Assembly (NCBI GenBank): GCA_009691255.1
Contig: SHUT01000003.1
Coordinates: forward strand, 1-64,000
Reading direction: 5' to 3'
Length of the DNA stretch: 64,000 bases
Source: Ilumatobacteraceae bacterium
GTDB lineage: Bacteria > Actinomycetota > Acidimicrobiia > Acidimicrobiales > Ilumatobacteraceae
The position numbers were made by a program, and so were the translations under genes. The notes below the pieces were generated by a model. It was not told where the DNA came from and ran no database searches. It worked only from the letters and a program-made list of their open reading frames with translations. Shown here piece after piece: positions 28,101 to 34,957 of the stretch (the first letter of the stretch is position 1; the number at the start of each line of letters is the position of its first letter).

Positions 28101-29445
28101 CATTGCCACTAATGCAGTAGGCAACAGTGTTTCATCGTCACCGTCTGGTGCAGTAATCCCGCTTACTTATGTTCCTGGTGATGTTGTGGCTGCATCGTGG
28201 GGTCTTGATCGCATCGACCAACGCGCACTGCCACTGAACGGACGCATCACTCGTGCCGGATCCGGAGCCGGAGTCACGGCGTACGTCATTGACACTGGTA
28301 TTTATGCAGGACATAGTGAATTTGGTGCTCGTGTGAGGTCAGGTTTTAATGCAATCAACGATGGCAACGGGACCCAGGACTGCCAAGGACACGGAACGCA
28401 TGTCAGCGGAACGGTCGGTGGTACGACTTATGGTGTCGCACCACTCGTCACGCTTGTGCCGGTGCGTGTTTTGGACTGCAACGGAAGCGGTTCGGTGTCA
28501 GGGGTCATCGCAGGAATTGATTTTATGATTCAGGATCATGCCACAGGGGTTCCAGCAGTTGCAAACATGAGCCTTGGTGTAGCCGGTGTGAGCGCTGCTC
28601 TAAATGATGCCGTCGCACGCGCCATCGCTGATGGCATCACGGTCGTGGTTGCAGCCGGAAATAGTTATGCCGATGCATGCGGATCCTCGCCGGCATCTGC
28701 TCCGCTTGCTGTCACCGTAGGAGCAACGACATCATCTGACTCAATGTCGTATTTCTCAAACTACGGATCATGTGTTGACATCTTTGCTCCGGGAAGTTCG
28801 ATCACTTCTGCTGCAATATCTTCGAGTTCTGCAACAACAACAATGTCAGGAACTTCTATGGCGAGCCCACATGTGGCTGGCGTGGCTGCTGTGATCTTGG
28901 GTACGCAAAACTTACTCACGCCAGCAGAGGTAGCGACAGCAATGAAGGCAGCCGCAACAACAGGGGTCATCACCTCCATCGGGGCGGACTCACCTAATTT
29001 GCTGCTCTTCTCGCGCGTTGCCTCAACAACTGTTGCTCCCGTGACACCACCAACTGTTGCTCCCGTTACACCACCAACAACTGTTGCTCCCGTGACACCA
29101 CCAACAACTGTTGCTCCCGTGACACCACCAACAACTGTTGCTCCCGTGACACCACCAACAACTGTTGCTCCCGTGACACCACCAACAGCAGTTGCTGTTG
29201 ATTCTGCTCTGCAGATAACCACAGTCAGTAATGTTGGTCGCAACGTCACGATCACGGTCAACTCGCCAGCCGGAGCGCTAGTCACCATCATTCGTGATGG
29301 AAAGGTTGTGGCGAAGGGCAAGTCCTCGGTCTTTACTCTCAAAAATGTTGCTCGCGGAAACCACAGTTTCCAAGCAAAAGTTAAAGTTGGCAAGCGAACC
29401 TTAAAGTCGCAAGTGGTCAATTTTTCTGTCTCCACAAAGCGTTGA
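25108..29445 (+). CDS. Giant secreted protein with two subtilisin (S8) domains and FN3 repeats
   Basis: 1,445 residues. Basic N-terminus, hydrophobic segment and AQA-V cleavage site near residue 39 form a Sec signal peptide. Two I9-like propeptide segments follow (DYIVVLRDG; GRYIVRYKS). S8 domain 1 has Asp 241 (IDTGI), His 274 (GHGTHVSG), Asn 363 (AAGN) and Ser 428 (GTSMATPH). Four FN3 modules span about residues 490-1017; the second and third carry insertions. S8 domain 2 also has a full set: Asp 1062, His 1095, Asn 1185 and Ser 1250. A TPP-rich linker (VAPVTPP six times) leads to a C-terminal beta-sandwich-like tail with no LPxTG or membrane anchor. The track start is TTG; ATG 25108 is preferred. 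No ribosome site is evident, and AT-rich sequence directly upstream suggests a leaderless transcript. Confidence 0.92.
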   Translation: MRGPIESFKTERSRVLRWVVVGATIASVGVVFLPRAAQAVATSSDYIVVLRDGVNLSKKVASEEKRGNDVGDTFSAGSDGFVASLDSSDVARLRKDHDVRIIERDAPVSLVADNETDTISSLSTPTGAVGEVIPGRYIVRYKSNDALLASVNSLEISVLANYTNVFPGYVANLSDATANQLRTTQGVVLVEQDKVVSINTDQPIGVGDSWGLDRVDQRLLPMNMMYSYSTNGTGVSAYIIDTGIRATHVELAGRVGSGFTAVNDGNGSSDCHGHGTHVSGTVGGTRYGIAKNVNFFPVRVLDCNGSGSLSGVIAGIDWVIANHAAGVPAVANMSLGGGYSSSLNAAVARGVADGVVFAVAAGNESSLACNVSPASEPTAITVGATDTSDARAYFSNYGACVDIFAPGVGIKSSTASSDTSTASWSGTSMATPHVAGVAAQYLQSHPTDTPAQVARALDAATTSNVIVNPGTGSPNKLLYNVSFYPAPITVPSAPNSLTSVAGSSLVTLSWGAPLTDGGVAISNYVVEYSSASGSWTTFAHPASTALSIIVTGLTNATAYSFRVSATNSVGTSVSSATTTVTPRDPTLPSAPTAVSAIAGNASAVVRWTAPSSATISSITINSTTPYVDIPLTAGALDVIGHSDHSCSAHVASAIDPWLDVIQVSTGRIIFSNDDGAHNYSTDCYASRITTTISGSGYVLRVRGCCGHPYGVVRLEQRSTVVDVTGYTVKSSPAGLTCTTATLSCTVAGLTNGTPYTFTVIATNAVGNSVSSSPSGAVTPTNPALPSAPTAVSATAGNASAVVRWTAPVISSPRWQREAGSIQATEVDLDAPYDSGYSIRQWADCACARFRWVSLTRISDVYDTDIVLVDAKWPVTGYTVKSSPAGLTCTTATLSCTVAGLTNGTPYTFTVIATNAVGNSVSSSPSGAVTPTEPVPSAPTAVSATAGNASAVVRWTAPVSSFVTGYTVKSSPAGLTCTTAILSCTVAGLTNGTSYTFTVIATNAVGNSVSSSPSGAVIPLTYVPGDVVAASWGLDRIDQRALPLNGRITRAGSGAGVTAYVIDTGIYAGHSEFGARVRSGFNAINDGNGTQDCQGHGTHVSGTVGGTTYGVAPLVTLVPVRVLDCNGSGSVSGVIAGIDFMIQDHATGVPAVANMSLGVAGVSAALNDAVARAIADGITVVVAAGNSYADACGSSPASAPLAVTVGATTSSDSMSYFSNYGSCVDIFAPGSSITSAAISSSSATTTMSGTSMASPHVAGVAAVILGTQNLLTPAEVATAMKAAATTGVITSIGADSPNLLLFSRVASTTVAPVTPPTVAPVTPPTTVAPVTPPTTVAPVTPPTTVAPVTPPTTVAPVTPPTAVAVDSALQITTVSNVGRNVTITVNSPAGALVTIIRDGKVVAKGKSSVFTLKNVARGNHSFQAKVKVGKRTLKSQVVNFSVSTKR
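26944..27273 (+). other. ~110-residue segment inserted in FN3 module 2 of the protease
   Basis: It interrupts FN3 module 2 between WTAPSS and VTGYTV, where module 4 has only SSF. It contains paired Cys and an acidic DPWLDVIQV segment followed by FSNDDGAHN, like bacterial pre-peptidase C-terminal (PPC) beta-sandwich domains. Assignment to PPC is inference. Confidence 0.6.
27274..27446 (+). repeat. FN3-coding DNA repeat, copy 1
   Basis: 173-base unit encoding the second half of an FN3 module (VTGYTVKSS to VTPT). It is nearly identical at DNA level to copies at 27727 and 27991, which points to recent duplication or gene conversion inside the protease gene. Confidence 0.85.
27532..27726 (+). other. 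~65-residue segment inserted in FN3 module 3 of the protease
   Basis: It occupies the same position as the insertion in module 2 (after WTAPV, before VTGYTV) but is unrelated in sequence. It contains CACARF and an acidic, aromatic-rich stretch; no known domain recognised. Confidence 0.6.
27727..27899 (+). repeat. FN3-coding DNA repeat, copy 2
   Basis: 173 bases, nearly identical to copy 1 at 27274, differing by only a few bases by eye. Confidence 0.85.
27991..28155 (+). repeat. FN3-coding DNA repeat, copy 3
   Basis: Third copy, diverging from the other two at its 3' end where the code runs into the second protease domain. Its module has no insertion between WTAPV and VTGYTV, so it shows the uninterrupted form. 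Confidence 0.83.
29026..29191 (+). repeat. 27-base tandem repeat encoding TTVAPVTPP linker
   Basis: Six tandem copies of a VAPVTPP-coding unit, most with a 27-base period, one shortened to 24 bases. It encodes a Thr/Pro-rich extended linker between the second protease domain and the C-terminal domain. It is in frame and not a CRISPR-type array, since there are no spacers. Confidence 0.9.
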
Positions 29446-29551
29446 CTAAGTCTTACGAAGTAGGGTTTCTCTGCGGAGGCACTCATGTTTGATTTCATAA
29501 TTCAGGCCGAAATAATAGTTGTCGAACGAGTGTTGGGCGAGTAGTACACGC

Positions 29552-30082
29552 ATGCTTTTACAACGACTCGACGACTATCAGACCTGGTTGCTGACTCATG
29601 GCTCGACTGCTCTTCTTGTCGACCCCACAACACCAGTTTATGGCACACCCAAAGCCGCCAAAGCCGCCCGCAAGATCGGCATGACATCCACGCACGCACA
29701 TAAACCAGGCGACACCTTTGTCATCGAGCCAGTGGTTGGCGGAACACGGGTCTATTTTGACCCTCATTTACCATCGTCGACATTGGCAACCTCAGTTGGT
29801 CATGCAGATGTATTAGTGGCCCCTGTGCGCGGTATGCGTGCCGTCATCATTTCAGCGACCGCTGGACCTAAGCGAGTTGTTGGCAGTGCTCGAGCTGTTG
29901 GCGCATCAGTGATTGTTCCGACAGCACTTGATCCCAAACGAGATATGAATTGGTGGCAACGCACTGCATATCGCGGATGGGGAAGTGTCACTGCCCTACA
30001 GAAATGTGCCAGTTCGAGTGTGCTTGTTTTGCCAGAGAATCAAGTGTTGATAGATCTTGACGACTTGATTACTGCTAACTGA
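29552..30082 (+). CDS. Degenerate metallo-beta-lactamase-fold protein
   Basis: 176 residues beginning MLLQRLDDYQTWLL. LDDYQTWLL followed by TALLVDP resembles the first strands of UlaG/YcjX-like metallo-beta-lactamase-fold hydrolases. The HxHxDH zinc motif expected after the second strand is absent, and the later TRVYFDPHLP and VSGxDH-type His are not evident either, so it probably does not bind two zincs. The ATG at 29552 is preferred to the TTG at 29519. It converges on the CYP125-like gene with an 8-base overlap of coding ends (30075-30082). Confidence 0.55.
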   Translation: MLLQRLDDYQTWLLTHGSTALLVDPTTPVYGTPKAAKAARKIGMTSTHAHKPGDTFVIEPVVGGTRVYFDPHLPSSTLATSVGHADVLVAPVRGMRAVIISATAGPKRVVGSARAVGASVIVPTALDPKRDMNWWQRTAYRGWGSVTALQKCASSSVLVLPENQVLIDLDDLITAN

Positions 30083-31283
30083 GGCGAATCGGCAATTTCT
30101 TAATGCCGTGAACAAAATGTGATCGCATACGCTTGACATCGCCGATCAATTCAATATTTGTTACTTGCTTCGCTAGTTCTTCAAAGATAATTCGCATTTC
30201 TAGCTTTGCCAAGTTTGACCCTAGGCAAAAGTGAGGTCCGCCTCCGCCAAACGTGACATGCGGATTAGGGTTTCGCCGAATATCAAAGGTGAACGGATCA
30301 GCAAATACTTCTTCGTCGCGGTTGGCTGAGACATAGAACATTACAACGCAGTCGCCTTCTTTGATCTGATGGCCACGCAAGTCCACGTCACACACTGCAG
30401 TGCGGCGAAAAGAGTTGACAGGTGTGGCCCATCGGAGGATTTCTTCCACGGCTGACGGCACAAGTGATAGATCGGCACGCATCTGCTGAAAAGAGTCAGG
30501 GTTCTCTGTTAGTGCCAGTACACCATGACTGATTCCGTTTCGGGTGGTTTCATTACCTGCAACTGACAACAGCAACATAAATAGTTCAAACTCATGTGAG
30601 CCCAAGTGGTCGTCTGCTGTCTCGTCAATGAGTGCAGTGATGATGTCGTTGCGCGGGTCGGTACGCCTAGTGGCAGCAACTCCGTTGAAGTACATGTAAA
30701 GATCTGCAGCGGCGCTTTGGGCGTCTTCTGGACCACTAGACATGTCTGGATCGGTTGATCCGATCATGCGGTTAGACCAGTCGAATACTTTGTGGCGATC
30801 TTCAACAGGGATGCCTACTAACTCGGCAATTGCAATCAGGGGCAGTTCAGCAGATATTTTTTCGACAAATTCGACATCACCTGAGGCGAGCCCAGCCGCT
30901 ACGAGTTCGGCTGCAACTTCTCGAAAATGATCTTCGAGCATGCGCATTGCTTTTGGAGTGAATCCGCGGTTGACCAATGTGCGAAGTCGAGTGTGGTCTG
31001 GTGGATCTGTGTCAATCATTAAGCGAGAATCTTCAAGGTCTGGACGGTTCTCTGACATCAAAGAACCCTTGAGTGCTGATGAGTAGATTTGAAATTGTCG
31101 GCTCACAGACACAAGGTCGGCATGCTTAGTAATAGCCCAGAACTTGTCTGGGAAACCGTCTTCAAGGCCAGGAGCCAAAATGATTGGCGACTCATGACGC
31201 AAACGAGTAAATATTTCATGCGGCGGACCATTGCGGTAGGCCTCGTTGCTAATGATGTCAATATCGACTACTTCGTTGCTCAT
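30075..31283 (-). CDS. cyp125: Cytochrome P450, CYP125-like (steroid side-chain hydroxylase family)
   Basis: 402 residues. In mycobacteria CYP125 oxidises the terminal C26/27 methyl of cholesterol and cholestenone to start side-chain breakdown. Resemblance is specific: FWAITK, HTRLR-x5-RGFTPKA, FDWSNRMIG, VAGNETTRNGI (near 242), EEILRWATPV, VVMFYVSANRDEEVF and RNPNPHVTFGG before the haem Cys (FCLGSNLA, near 352). ATG 31283 overlaps the Ltp2-like stop by four bases, placing it last in the igr-like operon, whereas in M. tuberculosis cyp125 is first. A CYP124- or CYP142-type specificity cannot be excluded from sequence alone. Confidence 0.85.
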   Translation of the reverse strand: MSNEVVDIDIISNEAYRNGPPHEIFTRLRHESPIILAPGLEDGFPDKFWAITKHADLVSVSRQFQIYSSALKGSLMSENRPDLEDSRLMIDTDPPDHTRLRTLVNRGFTPKAMRMLEDHFREVAAELVAAGLASGDVEFVEKISAELPLIAIAELVGIPVEDRHKVFDWSNRMIGSTDPDMSSGPEDAQSAAADLYMYFNGVAATRRTDPRNDIITALIDETADDHLGSHEFELFMLLLSVAGNETTRNGISHGVLALTENPDSFQQMRADLSLVPSAVEEILRWATPVNSFRRTAVCDVDLRGHQIKEGDCVVMFYVSANRDEEVFADPFTFDIRRNPNPHVTFGGGGPHFCLGSNLAKLEMRIIFEELAKQVTNIELIGDVKRMRSHFVHGIKKLPIRLS

Positions 31284-32458
31284 CTGTCCGCTCCTAATAT
31301 TAGACCACTCGTTGGTACACCTGTTCCCGCTGTTACGAGGACATGTTCGACGTCGGGTACCTGATTAACACTAGTGCCGCGTACTTGACGCACACCCTCG
31401 GCGATGCCGTTCATGCCATGTATATAGGCCTCACCGAGTTGACCGCCATGAGGGTTGATAGGCAAAGACCCACCCATTTCTATGCGCCCGTTTTTGATGA
31501 AGTCTTTGGCATCTCCACGAGCGCAAAATCCGAACTCTTCTAGTTGCATTAATACGTATGGCGTGAAATGGTCATACAGCACAGCAGTCTGAATATCTGC
31601 GGGAGTTAATCCACTCGAGCTCCACAGTTCGTCTGCAACTAGTTTCATTTCTGGAAGTTGAGCAATGTCATCGCGGTAAAAACTCGTCATTGTCCACTGA
31701 TCTTTGCCGGCACCCTGCGCCACGGCCTTGACGATGGCTGGTGTTTGTGGCATGTCTCGGGCCCGCTCGACCGTGGTGACGATTAAGGCTTGAGCACCAT
31801 CGCTTTCTTGACAACAATCCAATAGATGCAAGGGCTCAACAATCCAGCGACTGTTTTGATGATCTTCAAGCGTGATGGGCTGTTCATAAAACCAAGCGGC
31901 TGGATTAGTTGCAGCATGTTTACGATCAGCAACTGCGACACGACCCAGATCTTGGCTCGTTGCTCCGTATAGATGCATATAGCGCTGAGCAACCATTGCC
32001 ACCCAACTCGCAGGTGTTAGTAAACCTTGAGACGATGTATACGAAAACTGCGCGCGTTCGGCTGTTGCGGCATTTGGCAGATCTTGAACACCTGAACCAA
32101 AGCGACGACCACTGCGTTCATTGAAAGCGCGGTAACACACCACGTAGTCTGCAACTCCAGTCGCAACTGCCATGGCAGCTAGTTCGATTGTTCCGCAAGC
32201 AGCGCCACCGCCGTAATGGACGCGACTGAAATGTCGAAGATCGCCAATGCCAAGGTGACGAGCGATCTCGATTTCTGGATTGTTGTCGGCGCTGTATGTC
32301 ACCATGCCATCGATGTCTGAGGGTTTGAGTCCAGCATCTTGAATAGCCGCCAGAACTGCTTCGCAGGCCAGTTTCATCTCGCTGCGTCCAGAGTCTTTTG
32401 AGAACTCTGTTGCCCCGATACCAACGATGGCTGTTTTATTGCCGAGTTGATTACTCAT
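31280..32458 (-). CDS. ltp2: Ltp2-like thiolase-fold aldolase (steroid side-chain retro-aldolase)
   Basis: 392 residues. Ltp2 with the DUF35 domain of ChsH2 cleaves the 17-hydroxy-C3 side chain CoA thioester to a 17-ketosteroid and propionyl-CoA. The sequence starts KTAIVGIGATEFS, contains HYGGGAACGTIELAAMAVATG in place of a classic thiolase Cys loop, and ends with NPHGGQLGEAYIHG. Tyr 295 (LYDHF) and Tyr 345 (EAYIHG) match the positions of the two catalytic tyrosines I recall for Ltp2 (about 294 and 344). ATGA overlaps join it to the ChsH1-like gene upstream and the P450 downstream. Confidence 0.88.
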   Translation of the reverse strand: MSNQLGNKTAIVGIGATEFSKDSGRSEMKLACEAVLAAIQDAGLKPSDIDGMVTYSADNNPEIEIARHLGIGDLRHFSRVHYGGGAACGTIELAAMAVATGVADYVVCYRAFNERSGRRFGSGVQDLPNAATAERAQFSYTSSQGLLTPASWVAMVAQRYMHLYGATSQDLGRVAVADRKHAATNPAAWFYEQPITLEDHQNSRWIVEPLHLLDCCQESDGAQALIVTTVERARDMPQTPAIVKAVAQGAGKDQWTMTSFYRDDIAQLPEMKLVADELWSSSGLTPADIQTAVLYDHFTPYVLMQLEEFGFCARGDAKDFIKNGRIEMGGSLPINPHGGQLGEAYIHGMNGIAEGVRQVRGTSVNQVPDVEHVLVTAGTGVPTSGLILGADR

Positions 32459-32865
32459 GGCAAAACTACTTCGACGGTTGCCGTGACATGGTCACCCATT
32501 GAGTTGCTTCCAGTAACAAGAACTGTGACGGTCTTGGCGTCGACCGCAGTTATCTTGCCCCGCATCTTCATGGTCTCGCCAGGATAGTTCGGCACCCCAA
32601 GACGAACTTTTACCGACCTAATAAATGCGTTGGGTCCGGCCCAGTCTGTGATGTAACGCCCGACAAAACCGTTTGTGCTGAGAATATTCATGATGATGTC
32701 TTGCGAACCACGCTCGACAGCAATGCTTGGGTCATGATGTACTTCTTGGTAGTCGCGAGAGGCGATTGCGGTGGCGGTAATCAAAGTGCGGGTCAGTGGA
32801 ATATCGAGTGCAGGTAATTCTTGCCCAACCTGAACATCGGCGATGGTGAGAGATGGCGTATTCAT
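32455..32865 (-). CDS. chsH1: ChsH1-like MaoC hot-dog hydratase subunit
   Basis: 136 residues from ATG 32865; the track start at 32943 lies inside the preceding gene. It has a single hot-dog fold with the catalytic pair Asp 38 and His 43 in SRDYQEVHHDP, the spacing seen in ChsH1 of M. tuberculosis. ChsH1 and the N-terminal half of ChsH2 together hydrate the side-chain enoyl-CoA. The start overlaps the ChsE1-like stop by ATGA, and the stop overlaps the Ltp2-like start by ATGA, so the three genes are tightly coupled. Length agrees with the known subunit (about 130 residues). Confidence 0.87.
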   Translation of the reverse strand: MNTPSLTIADVQVGQELPALDIPLTRTLITATAIASRDYQEVHHDPSIAVERGSQDIIMNILSTNGFVGRYITDWAGPNAFIRSVKVRLGVPNYPGETMKMRGKITAVDAKTVTVLVTGSNSMGDHVTATVEVVLP

Positions 32866-33974
32866 CGGGATGCAATCAACTTTCCGAGTCTGGCAAGGTG
32901 TTGGCTTGCACCACCAAGTTGCGTACTGATTTGGATTCCCCACAAAAAGAAGCGATGAACGGGATAACTAATGTCAGCGCCGACACCTCCGTGTAGGTGT
33001 TGACCTGCCAACACAACCGAATGTCCACCCTCTGTGGCCCAATACATTGCCACCAAGACATCTTGGCGCGCATCAAAGCCTTCTGCCAAGCGCCATGCCG
33101 CATTAAGCATGGTGACACGCATTGCCTCTGTGGTGATGTAGGCGTCTGCCGCACGAACTGCAACCGCCTGTTGGGCGCTAAGTGGCTTGCCAAACTGATG
33201 GCGTGTCTTGACGTGTTCTGCTGTGATGGCGATTGATCCTTGGGCGACTCCAAGTTGTATTGCGCACAGGGCCACAAGCGAATGTTCGTGCATCCAACGC
33301 AACGCCTCGCGTCCGTCGTTTGTTAGGCCCGCAATGATGTGGCTTGCCGGCACGACGACATCAATGTCCATGTTGGCCTGGGGTTGGTGATCACTACCGT
33401 CAACTGCAGTGAGTATGACTCCACGTGCATCAGTCTCGACCAGCGCAAGAACGACTGATCCATCTACCCGCTTTGCAGATACCACGACAAAGTGTGCATT
33501 TTGAGCATATGGAACCGCAGGTTTTGATCCGACCAAGCGAACTCCACCATCTACATCTGTCGCCTCGACTGAAGGGTTCATTGAGTCATTGGCGCCGAAG
33601 TTGGCAAGTGCACAAGAAAGCACTGTGGTCCCGTTGCAAACACCTGGCAAAACCAAAGTCTGTAATGCAGGGCTGCCGTACTGAGCCACAGTCATTGCTG
33701 CAATTGACGACGACCACAGCGGAACCTGGGCGATGTGTTTTCCTTGCTGTTCGAGCACAAGAGATAGCTCCACCATATGCATCGCAAGACCACCGTGCTC
33801 TTCTGCCACACACAGACCAAGGAGTCCGGCTTTTGCAAGTTCGTTCCAGAGCGTGGCGTCAAAGCCATCACCTGTTTGAAGTTCGGTGATGCGCTCGATC
33901 GTGGAGAGTCCACTAAATATCTGTTGTGCTAAATCACTAAGCACGTGTTGTTCGTCGGAGAGATCAAAATTCAT
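32862..33974 (-). CDS. chsE1: ChsE1/FadE28-like acyl-CoA dehydrogenase subunit
   Basis: 370 residues. Acyl-CoA dehydrogenase fold: N-terminal FDLSDEQHVLSDLAQQIF, central GLLGLCVAEEHGGLAM and C-terminal RHQFGKPLSAQQAV then HLHGGVGADISYPVHRFFLW. The helix position where the long partner carries SERA reads HEHSLVALC here, so the catalytic Glu is not evident. This fits the non-catalytic half of the heterotetrameric steroid dehydrogenases (FadE28-FadE29), which desaturate the propanoyl-CoA side chain. AAGGAAC precedes ATG 33974. Confidence 0.85.
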   Translation of the reverse strand: MNFDLSDEQHVLSDLAQQIFSGLSTIERITELQTGDGFDATLWNELAKAGLLGLCVAEEHGGLAMHMVELSLVLEQQGKHIAQVPLWSSSIAAMTVAQYGSPALQTLVLPGVCNGTTVLSCALANFGANDSMNPSVEATDVDGGVRLVGSKPAVPYAQNAHFVVVSAKRVDGSVVLALVETDARGVILTAVDGSDHQPQANMDIDVVVPASHIIAGLTNDGREALRWMHEHSLVALCAIQLGVAQGSIAITAEHVKTRHQFGKPLSAQQAVAVRAADAYITTEAMRVTMLNAAWRLAEGFDARQDVLVAMYWATEGGHSVVLAGQHLHGGVGADISYPVHRFFLWGIQISTQLGGASQHLARLGKLIASR

Positions 33975-33983
33975 GGTGTTCCT

Positions 33984-34943
33984 TTACTTGTGAACTCGGG
34001 CGAAGGGGAGTGTCAGTTCGTCATCGGTGGCCAGCAGTACGATGTCAACTTTTTTACCGATAGCGATGTCAGCAATATCTGTATCAATAGGGTTCATCAC
34101 CATGCGAACACCTTCGTCTAGGTCGACGAGCAAGACCGGAAGCGGATACTCCAGTCCCGGAACTTGCGGATAGTGCGTCACAACAAAACTATGGATAGTG
34201 CCAGTGCCGACGGCCTCAACAGGGTGCCAGTCCATCGACACACATGACGGACAGACAGGCCCTGGAGGAAACCGTAGAGCCTGACAGTTTGTACAACGTT
34301 GGACAAAGAGTTTTCCGTTTTGTAGACCGTCAAACCACCAACTGTTGTCGTGTGTTGTTGCAGGTCGCGGACGCACCACATGGGGGGAGGGGTTTTTGCG
34401 CGTCGCTGGTCTAAAACGAATAATCCGAAACAACATTGAACCAACACGTTGGTTGTTTTGATCAAAATAATCCTGTCGAGTTGTGACGAAGTGCCCTGTT
34501 CCGAGCGCAGTCGTTTTTTCCGTGCTAATTGCATCAATGGTGGTGGTCATTGAGAGTCTGTCGCCGGGATGCAGGTATCGGTCGTAGGTCTGCTCACAAT
34601 TAGTGGCAACCACGCTGGTGAATTGCTTAGAAAAGAGTAGTTGGTTCATGTCTTCGTATGGATTGGTGCCGGAAAGTACTCGTGGTTTGAGACCCGCCAT
34701 TACCCATGCCTGCAGCATCGTTGGTGGAGCGACGATCTGGCCATGTACCGATGCCTCGGCCGCTGTCGTATCAAGATAGATGGGGTTGTTGTCGCCGATT
34801 GCTTCGCACCAATGACGAATCATTGGGATGTTGACTTCATCTGGGGACAACTGTGCTGGCCCAATTTCTTTTCCGACGAACGCTTGTAATTTTTGCCAGA
34901 AAGCCTGTTTGTCTTTTTCTGTTTCTTGGTCGACTGAAGTCAT
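33984..34943 (-). CDS. chsH2: ChsH2-like MaoC-DUF35 fusion protein
   Basis: 319 residues in two parts. Residues ~1-180 form a hot-dog domain whose motif reads AIGDNNPIYLD, with Tyr replacing the usual His, so it is not catalytic alone and must pair with ChsH1. Residues ~190-319 are a DUF35 unit: a zinc ribbon with two CxxC (RCTNCQ and VCPSC) and an OB-fold (GTGTIHSFVV). In mycobacteria the DUF35 domain docks onto Ltp2 to channel the hydrated product. Fusion and length match ChsH2 (about 311 residues). It lies 14 bases after the ChsE2-like gene and 9 before the ChsE1-like gene. Confidence 0.9.
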   Translation of the reverse strand: MTSVDQETEKDKQAFWQKLQAFVGKEIGPAQLSPDEVNIPMIRHWCEAIGDNNPIYLDTTAAEASVHGQIVAPPTMLQAWVMAGLKPRVLSGTNPYEDMNQLLFSKQFTSVVATNCEQTYDRYLHPGDRLSMTTTIDAISTEKTTALGTGHFVTTRQDYFDQNNQRVGSMLFRIIRFRPATRKNPSPHVVRPRPATTHDNSWWFDGLQNGKLFVQRCTNCQALRFPPGPVCPSCVSMDWHPVEAVGTGTIHSFVVTHYPQVPGLEYPLPVLLVDLDEGVRMVMNPIDTDIADIAIGKKVDIVLLATDDELTLPFARVHK

Positions 34944-34957
34944 TGTTTAGCCCTTGT

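Noticed and set aside
29026-29191. Possible CRISPR-like or minisatellite array
   Set aside because: Units are contiguous with no unique spacers, keep the reading frame and encode a Thr/Pro linker.
28761-29498. 245-residue minus-strand ORF with VGGVTGATV repeats
   Set aside because: It is the antisense reading of the second S8 domain and the TPP repeat of the protease. The repeat pattern comes from the 27-base units on the plus strand.
29446-29551. Terminator after the large protease gene
   Set aside because: No hairpin followed by a T-run could be seen in this 106-base gap; likewise none at the convergent junctions.
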